The translations under genes and the position numbers were made by a program. A stretch of DNA of 64,000 nt from Trema orientale (taxonomy: Eukaryota; Streptophyta; Magnoliopsida; Rosales; Cannabaceae), in NCBI GenBank assembly GCA_002914845.1, contig JXTC01000005.1, positions 2,075,851-2,139,850 on the forward strand, given 5' to 3'. A model generated the notes under the pieces. That model was not told where the DNA came from. It was given only the letters and a program-made list of their open reading frames with translations, and did no database searches. Of this stretch, positions 56,997 to 64,000 are shown in pieces (position 1 is the first letter of the stretch; every line of letters begins with the position of its first letter).

Positions 56997-57185
56997 TGAA
57001 AATTATAGAATAAGACTATGAACTGAGTAAAATGATGACTCTCAGAATAATATCTGAGACTTCTCTTCATATATTTATACTAGTATGAATACACTAGAAA
57101 GATCTTACGACAGCTTCAGGCAAGTGGAGCTATAAGCTCATTAACAATCTAACTAATCTGAGCTGGAGCTAAATGCTCTCTAACA
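56997..57185 (-). repeat. 5' LTR of copia B
   Basis: On the minus strand it begins TGTTAGAGAGC and ends ATAATTTTCA (189 bp), just before the primer-like TAGTACCAGAGCC. The partner LTR is not in the window. Confidence 0.65.
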
Positions 57186-57852
57186 GTTTACTTAATCTAA
57201 TAACTAATCACAACAGATTAGTTGATGAAGCTTCTAGAGAACATTGACTTGAACGATGACTAGACTCTGTTGACTGCTGACTAGGCTGCTTAACTTGTTT
57301 TACGAAAAACTTACTACACGTCGAAGCATAAACAACACTTGGATGATAGATGTTGTTTGTCATATATTTGTATAAAATGTCGTTTATCATGCATATAACA
57401 TATATTTATTATTCATGAATTCATTGAAGACTGCACAGAAGTTCATTAAAAGCAGCTCGTTCCAAATTCATAGTTGTTTACCTACATATATGAACAAGTA
57501 CATGTTCCTCCTTGAAGCTTTTGACCATCAAGGTTATATTACATGCCACCACCACTACTCACTGAGAAATTATGGACAATATATATATACATATATATAG
57601 TGAATATATATGTTGATGAAGAATATGAAAGGCGATGCAATTAATTCTGATCAATTAATTTAATTATTGTACTCATGTGACAAGTCGTCGAACATATTCA
57701 TATCAGGGCTGAACGATATGTCGCTTCTGAACAAGTTGTTGAGGAGTAAACGACGTATCATTTCACTTTACGGTGCCAGTTGCAACTGGCAACTTTAGTT
57801 TAATTAGTGATCAGCATTTAGAGGATCAAAAAAGTAATATATCCTAAAAAAA
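57186..57852. other. Unassigned AT-rich DNA
   Basis: Nothing recognised; there is an AT dinucleotide-rich stretch near 57580-57612. Confidence 0.4.
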
Positions 57853-58035
57853 GAATGCTAGAAGCCCTCTCTTTAATACTCTCTTTTGCACTCTCTCAGT
57901 CTCACTGCTTGACACGTGGATTCCACTATGATTACTGTATTATTAAAATATTAAACTGGATAGTGGAATCTATCTGTCAGACTGTAAAATTGGAGAGTGT
58001 AAAAGAGATTGAGAAAAAGAGTGTGTTTAGCATTC
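57853..58035. mobile_element. MITE, ~183 bp
   Basis: Ends GAATGCTAGAAGCCCTCTCT and, inverted, GAATGCTAAACACACTCTTT, with a central pair GATTCCACTATGATTA and GATTCCACTATCCAGT. A foldback element with no coding; hAT-like by general look only. Confidence 0.6.
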
Positions 58036-59284
58036 CTCATCTTTAAAAGAGTTGTCTTTAACCAAAATAGTACTGTGAATTGCGAGGTTCCCAAATAGGT
58101 AAGATAGGCCCAATTTCCATTGCATTAATAGTCTTTTATTACACATTTGTTTAATATATTAGTCAATTGCAATGCCAAGATGCAAATATTCACGTTTATT
58201 CGACATTACTATGATCAAAATGTTTTCAATTCTTTAACCCCAATTTGTTTAGAAAGAAAAATGAAGAAGAAGAAAAACATTCTTTAACCCCAATTTGTTT
58301 GAAAAAAAAAATGAAGAAGAAGAGGAAGAAGAATTCTTAAATTGGGAATGCTCAAAGCACTCAAAAGGAACCCATTAGTTCATGCGCTCGCAGTATGAAG
58401 AATTGGGGAACTTTTGGTGATAAATATTAAATCTCTTATCAAAACTCGAAAGCCCTTAAAGAAAAGTGGGTTTTCATCACTAATTGATTAATTAATGTAC
58501 TAATTAATTACTTAATTGTAGTTTGATACCCCTGCTGATATACATGTATTATTGTTCATGCCATGTTAGGCACATAATCTACTCATAACGTATCAACATT
58601 CTAATGATAATGTTATATGTTTCTACTAGGATGGACCCCTCAGTTTTCAACTCCAGACCAGCTTTCAATGAAAATTTTCTATTGGTTGTGTAAAACACTA
58701 AATAGATTCTTGTCTGCCTAGAAAGCTTGGCAGTAAAATAAGTAGCTAGGTTGGTCACTAGAGAAACTGTTTGGGACACGGGAAAAATCCTGCATATATA
58801 AGAAAGAGAGATATTGACATTTACAAAATTTCAATAGCTATTTAACATTGGTTTTGGAATTTGTATATTATTAAGCCCACAAATCCAAAATAGAGAATTA
58901 ATATGATATAAGAATACAAGGTTTACTTAGGAGATATGCTTGAGCCCAATATCTATTTTTAAATTACGAAGGTAATCATAGGAGGTGTACAACTAGAATC
59001 TAATTTGTTGCATTTAATTGCTTTTTCAAAATAAAATATTAAGAATTAAGAGTTCCAAGATGTCGGCATTGCTCTCTTATGGTCCACTCCTTGGCCAAAA
59101 AGCCTAAGGACACTTTCCCTTCTTACTCATTGGAAAAAGTGGAAACTTGAAGACTCTTTAAACTTTTCAAACATTTTTAGAGATTTGTCTTTGGGAAATC
59201 CAAAATGGGATTTTTGAGTCATGAACGTAGGCAAATTATTTAACCAAAAAAAAAAAAAGGAAAAAAAAAATAGACCGTTTATTA
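58036..59284. other. Unassigned AT-rich DNA
   Basis: A 50-bp near-duplicate (ATTCTTTAACCCCAATTTGTT at 58229 and 58279) with GAAGAAGAA runs. No gene recognised. Confidence 0.4.
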
Positions 59285-59485
59285 TTATATGACTTTTGGA
59301 GAGGACAGAGAGTTTGGAGCATAGGGAACATGATGGCCTCCATGCTTACATATCCATGCCTGACCATCTTTCACATTATCAATGGCTTCAAAAGGAGCTA
59401 TGGGGTCTCTCAATGACATGAATCTCTTTTGAAACTCTCCCCAAAGGGCCAAGCCAAACCCCTTCTCTCTCTCATGGGTCCACAC
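59285..59485 (-). other. Short gene-like frame, unknown
   Basis: A 66-codon minus frame with residues such as GFGLALWGEFQKRF and DPIAPFEAIDNVKDGQAWIC has an amino-acid composition and base content more like coding DNA than its surroundings. I recognise no family. It may be a remaining exon or fragment of a gene. Confidence 0.3.
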
Positions 59486-60383
59486 TAACTGGCAATTACT
59501 GAATTTTTACTGACTCAGTCCGAGTGACAACATGTTTATGTCAGCACCATATGGTAGTAGCAGCCCCAAAATTCTTGTGGTGAGCCACTAAGGATAAGCT
59601 GATTTTGTTGTTGGTTTTACTGTTTATTACTCCAAGTTGTTGCTCTTAGTAAGCAACTTTGCCATTTCAAGCTCAGCTGCAGTAAAAAGTGAATTTTAGT
59701 GCTGAGAAAATCTTCTATTTAGATTGCTGAAGTTTAATTGATAATTAGACATCACTAATCTAGGGAGGAAGGGAAAATGTTTGTTGATAGAGATTTTATT
59801 AGATAATCCAGTTTGACTTGTATATATATGATAGATATACTTATTAAAGTGATAAGCAAATTAAAAGGAACATCATATATATATATATATATATGGACCT
59901 ATGTTTTTCAATGAAAGATAGGGTTCGAATCTTAAACCTGAAGATAAAAGATAAGGTAGTTATCAACTAAGCTAAATTTGTGATCTCTATAAAAATGAAT
60001 TTAATTTTTGCAACTTATAGTAATGCATCAAATGAAACTTGTAATCAAGTTGTATCCCTTTAATTTTATCCAATTTGCGAACATGCTTTATTTTCTAACT
60101 TTAACTACTTAGTCCTAATATTCTTTAGAAAAAGGATGTAACTAATTATTCCTTCTATCAAAACTTCCCTTCTATACTCACACTTTGATCAGTGGGTGGC
60201 ATTAATTTGAATCTGTTTGCTTAAAAAATAACGGATGTCACAAGAAAATTGCCTATAAAAGGACCCGACGCTAATATTGGTAAGTCCCAGTTATAAATAT
60301 TATATGTGAGACCCGCAATTCTACTGGTGAGTGGTGTTATACCAAATTGGAATTCTTTTCAAGAGTTTCTCTTCTATAATTTA
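59486..60383. other. Unassigned AT-rich DNA
   Basis: No gene. A (AT)n run lies at about 59875-59894. The words after it (GGGTTCGAATC) recall a tRNA B box, but no tRNA structure is present around them. Confidence 0.4.
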
Positions 60384-60885
60384 GAGGGTTAATGGCATAA
60401 GTGGTCTAGGAACTATCCAACTAGTTATAATTTGGACCCGAAGTTCTAAGTTTGACAACTAAACACTCCAACTTTTCATTTCTATGCAAAAGTTGGTCCA
60501 TGGGCTGTCAAAATCGTAACAAGTTAAATTTCGGATGGAAAACATACGTAGGGGCATGTGGTAGCATCTGAAAGGGTATTTAAGAGAAAATAAACTGAAT
60601 AAAAGAATTTAGAGGGAAAAAAAGACGTATTATTTTCATTTTCTAGAATTCTTAAAATTATAAATTTGGAGAAACCTCTCAGATGCTACCAATTACTCCT
60701 CGTGCTTATTTTCCATTGGAAATTTAACTGTATATTATAATTTAAACAATTTAAGAACGAAATTATATAGAATTAAAAACTTCAAGGACTTAATTGTAAA
60801 ATTAGAACATCGGGAACCAAGTTATAACTAGTTGGATAGTTCAAGGACCTTCGGGACCATTTGTGCCACAAGCCCTAATTTAATC
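60384..60885. mobile_element. MITE, ~0.5 kb
   Basis: Inverted ends of over 60 bp, with imperfect pairing: AACTATCCAACTAGTTATAA occurs near the left end (60411) and as its complement near the right end (60823 on). Outer ends AGGGTTAATGGCATAAGTGG and, inverted, AGGGCTTGTGGCACAAATGG. A related end also occurs at about 21645-21670. Confidence 0.7.
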
Positions 60886-61974
60886 TCATTTCAGGTTAAA
60901 CTCTTCCAATTTTTTTGAATTTTCAGATATTAAACTTGGTAATGATAAGAAAAATTGGGTGTGATGTCCAACATCAACACCCTTCTGTATGACTTCTGAT
61001 AAAGGACAGAGAACGAATAAGACAGCAACATAGAGAGGAGGGAGGATCACAAAGTCACGCACTAGCAGAATGATGCTTGGTGGAGCAATTGAGAGAGATT
61101 CGGATTTTAGAAGAAAAATATTTTTTTCCAAAAAAAAAAAAAAGCTTTGTTAAAAGCACGAGAGGAATGATATGGCGTGTATGGAGGATACTGTCCTCTC
61201 TTTCTCACTCTCTCTCATCCTTCGAGATAGATATTGCATTTTGGTATAGCAAGGCTCGAGAAGTATAGGATATATTATTACTCTATTTGGTACCTTGGGA
61301 GAGGATCTGTTTGTTTGTTTTTGGGGACTTTGGTGGGGGCAGAGTGAAAAAACTTGTAAGATTATGGCCACTTAGAGTACTCTAACATGTCTTGTTTGCT
61401 TCAAAAATCTTTAGCACACCTACGATGTATGATATGATGGATGCTTCTGTGGGAACCATCCAAATCAATTGTAAGTTGGGACATTCTTTTTTTTTTTAAA
61501 TTATGAAAATAATTAATTTTTTTTTAAAAAAAGTTGGGTTTACCCAATTATATTGGCTTGCCAACTTAACAGTCAAAAAAACTAATCCAATCAAAATGAA
61601 ACTACAGTGTGGGGGAAGGTACTATTCAATTCAATTCAACTATATGGTCCTTGTTAAGGAGGAGTTTAGTTAGGCATGTCCACCGCTTGAGAATTTCATT
61701 GGGTTTGCGTGACTGTAATCATCAAGGTTCTTCTAGCATGTGGCTACAATATTGCTCTCTATGCTTGCAAATTATGTGTGTAGCTAGGTGAATTATAAAT
61801 CTTATCTTATACTTATACCCTCCTTTATTTTTAATTCGAGATACCATTTTTTAATTAGGACATGCATATCATAATCGTTTACTAGCTACGAGGACCAAAC
61901 CCATAGATTTGTTGACACAATTGTGCCAAAAGCATCCATTACAAATGCCAAGTTCTAATAACTACTCGTGCATA
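60886..61974. other. Unassigned DNA
   Basis: No gene recognised. Small frames near 60886-61131 (minus) and 61609-61791 (plus) show no known family. Confidence 0.4.
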
Positions 61975-62505
61975 GGACTGATAATTTTTTACACGATACA
62001 GCAATATGACTTGAAAATAACACAAAATAAATGAGTTTAAGTGACACATTTAATTTTTCTAAATTGATTAATAAACGGATAGATTTCGGGTCAACCTCTG
62101 TAACTCAAAAATCGCTCATATAACACGTTTAATTAAACGAGTCGCTCTCATGTCAATATGACACGACACAAATATGACACGTTTAGGATTAATTTAATAT
62201 TTTAAATGTAGTTTAGTCAATTCTAAATATGCCTATATGTATTTAGTTGAATTAATATAATCGTGCTAAAATTGAATCATCGTGTAAATATTGACTAATC
62301 TTGTCAAATGGGTCATAAACAGGTATATGACATATTTATTTAAAGAGTTACACGTGTCATATAGTGTTACAAGATTATCGTGTCGTATTCGGGTTTATAT
62401 TTTTGACACGTTTATTAATTGTGTTATTCGAATTAAGATATTTTTATGTCGTATCATAATCATGTCGACCAAAATTACACGACACAACAGCACGAATTGT
62501 CAGCC
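61975..62505. mobile_element. MITE-like element rich in ACACGACA words
   Basis: Ends GGACTGATAATT and, inverted, GGCTGACAATT, with ACACGATACAGC and ACACGACACAACAG near the two ends. Flanks TCGTGCAT and TAGTGCAT look like an imperfect 8-bp target duplication, which would suggest hAT. Many related words (CGTGTCATAT, TATGACACG) occur inside. Confidence 0.5.
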
Positions 62506-62599
62506 TTACTAGTGCATTAGATTAGAATCACTTTTCAATGGCTTAGTATAAACATAAATACATTGGTCTTTAATAGTATTTTATCACCATATACTTAGT

Positions 62600-62800
62600 T
62601 ATATAGGATAACACTACATATCTCAACTATTATACCAAATTTTTGGTCCCAACACACGTGATAAGTGAGTTGTCGCCGTCCAATTGGTGTATTAAAACTT
62701 ACCATAAATAGATTAAACATTATCCACCAATTGAGTTGTGATAAATCATATACCACATATATTGGTATTAAAATTTTGGTACTATAGTTGATACCCTAAG
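62600..62800. mobile_element. Foldback MITE, ~200 bp
   Basis: CAACTATTATACCAAATTTT near the left end pairs with the complement of AAAATTTTGGTACTATAGTT at the right. Inner blocks CCAATTGGTG and CACCAATTGAGTT also pair. No coding; ends are approximate. Confidence 0.5.
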
Positions 62801-63138
62801 CATTATCCATGTAACATAAATTATACGAGGATAAAAAGGAAACAACTCTTTGCAAAAAGTCAAATCAAGCAAAGTCAAGCTAAAGAAAGGACAAGAATAT
62901 GACTTGTCAAACCATACCATTCAATTTAAACATGACTATATATCATCCCCAACATATATTAAAAAAAACAAAGAATAAATAGAAGCCTAAAAGACATAGA
63001 AATGATTCACATGAAACTGAATTTGTACACCCAAAAGAAAAAAAAAAAAAAAAAGATAGCTGTGGACTATGAAATATTGACCATCGTCTTTAATCTCTAG
63101 TATAAATCTATAAATCAAGCTAACAGAACTACTTAAGC
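62801..63138. other. Unassigned AT-rich DNA
   Basis: Nothing recognised apart from a poly-A run near 63040-63054. Confidence 0.4.
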
Positions 63139-63345
63139 ATGGGACCAATGGCAGCTACAACTTGTATTAGATTACATAGTCCGGGTAATTTGTACGAGGC
63201 AGAGAGGAACAACGTGGCGTTGGCCATGTCAGAGTGTTACCACTCAAGGAATGCAGCAATCAAGTTGAGACGACGAAGCTTTACTGCCATAGTGAGTTCT
63301 AAAAGTCCAAAAAGTTTGGACATCATCAATGCAAAAAAGGTGAAT
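63139..63345 (+). other. Possible first exon of an unknown gene
   Basis: The frame from 63139 (MGPMAATTCIRLHSPG, then SRNAAIKLRRRSF) is hydroxylated and basic without acidic clusters at the start, loosely like an organelle transit peptide. It has coding-like base content. It runs into an N (63346) and a poly-A tract, so its continuation is unclear. I recognise no family. Confidence 0.25.
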
Positions 63346-63346
63346 N

Positions 63347-64000
63347 AAAAAAAAAAAAAAAAAAAAAAAAAAGGAAATTGCAAGAGTTGCGAATGTCACT
63401 AACATGTAACAGTGACACCTCAAAAATGAGATTAGATAAGAGAGTGGTGGGGTCCATCCCAATAGGCAAACAAATTTTTTTGCGCGCATGGTACAGTAGC
63501 ACTCACGGTTGCTCAATTAGTGTTTTTTTTTTTTTCCAAAAAAAAAAAAAATAAATTTCCCAAAAACAGCACGAGTCTTCTCTCTTGAGGAAAAAAGGGA
63601 GCCAACAATCCTCCCTCCACATGTGTGCAAAATGTGCGCGCGTGCGAGAGCATTGTATGGCGGCTGCTAAAGGCCCAAAGCCCGCTTTGTTTCCCATACC
63701 CAACAAAACCCATCAATTGTCGCCCAAACGAAGGGTCTAGTGGGGCCACAATGTCCAACAATAACAATGTTACGAGGGCCCACATTTGCCGAGCAGTTGG
63801 GACACACACCAAGATGATGTGGTAGCTTTGGTGGGCCCATTTTCCACGGTGGTTGTCGGCCCATGAGTGGGGGCCAATCATATTCAATTGGGGTGGGGTT
63901 AGAACTTTGGGAGTTATAGGTTTTGAAATACTCATTTCGTCCAAAAAAATAAATAAAAAAATAAACAACAAAAAGAAAATAATATACCTTTCTTTGTCTC
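63347..64000. other. Unassigned DNA at window end
   Basis: Poly-A after the N at 63346, then moderately GC-rich DNA with CCCAC/GTGGG words (63650-63880) that look like regulatory or repeat DNA. I find no convincing gene. Confidence 0.35.

Larger units (their letters stand above)
52200..57185 (-). mobile_element. Ty1/copia LTR retrotransposon B, truncated and heavily decayed
   Basis: On the minus strand, in order: LTR (57185-56997), a primer-site-like sequence (about 56984-56996), Gag (56981-56154, with a UBN2-type domain and Arg/Gly-rich tail), integrase (53862-53004, with HRRLRHSSSKV and ELIHADIWGP) and the beginning of reverse transcriptase (52502-52266, with NNTWELVPFS and the FxETFSPIIK block). 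The end with RNase H and second LTR is missing beyond about 52200. Another LTR (54301-56132) is inserted into it. It is old, with probably ten or more breaks besides the truncation. Confidence 0.85.

Noticed and set aside
59910-59990. GGGTTCGAATC as part of a tRNA gene
   Set aside because: No matching A box, anticodon arm or acceptor stem can be found around it.

Overview
This window is nuclear DNA of a flowering plant, most likely a eudicot. It is AT-rich, genes are split by short GT-AG introns, Ty1/copia elements use an initiator-Met-tRNA primer site, and many MITEs are present. I cannot name the species. Two assembly gaps (17273-17730 and 54812-55201) and single Ns at 20701 and 63346 limit certainty.

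Layout. 1-1.8 kb: a small EF-hand gene. 1.8-3.4 kb: a decayed unknown repeat (X1) and the 3' part of a BAX-inhibitor/LIFEGUARD-like (LFG) gene, here copy C. 3.4-28.6 kb: a Ty1/copia element that landed in exon 4 of copy C (TSD AACAC) and was itself split by a 20.4 kb insertion (5939-26331). 28.6-29.5 kb: the rest of LFG copy C. 30.2-33 kb: a second copy of the unknown repeat (X2). 33.9-37.6 kb: an unclassified repeat holding a solo LTR. 38.4-40.7 kb: LFG copy B. 41.3-42.4 kb: a tandem duplication. 43-52 kb: LFG copy A plus broken fragments of alpha-COP, PP2C and GATL genes. 52.2-57.2 kb: a second, heavily decayed copia element on the minus strand with a nested LTR. 57-64 kb: mostly AT-rich DNA with MITEs.

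The most interesting object is the 20.4 kb insertion. Its two outer ends are inverted copies (T1, T3; 2112 and 2114 bp) of one non-autonomous CACTA-like element. Between them lie a complete three-exon methionine sulfoxide reductase B gene, four whole or partial copies of a twin-CX9C gene resembling COA4 (a cytochrome c oxidase assembly factor), a third partial CACTA-like copy (T2), a hAT transposase remnant and several MITEs. The outer flanks ATA and GTA are close to the 3-bp target duplication expected of CACTA elements, so the whole block may have moved as one composite transposon carrying host genes. In one COA4-like copy the transposon terminus supplies an in-frame ATG directly upstream of the captured exon, giving an uninterrupted 86-codon chimeric gene.

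The three LFG copies appear to come from tandem duplication of a unit that also carries the X repeat. Each is damaged in a different way: copy A is out of phase at the end of exon 1, copy B has 4 extra bases in exon 3, and copy C is decayed and split by the copia element. The clearly intact host genes in the window are the EF-hand gene, the MsrB gene and one or two COA4-like copies.
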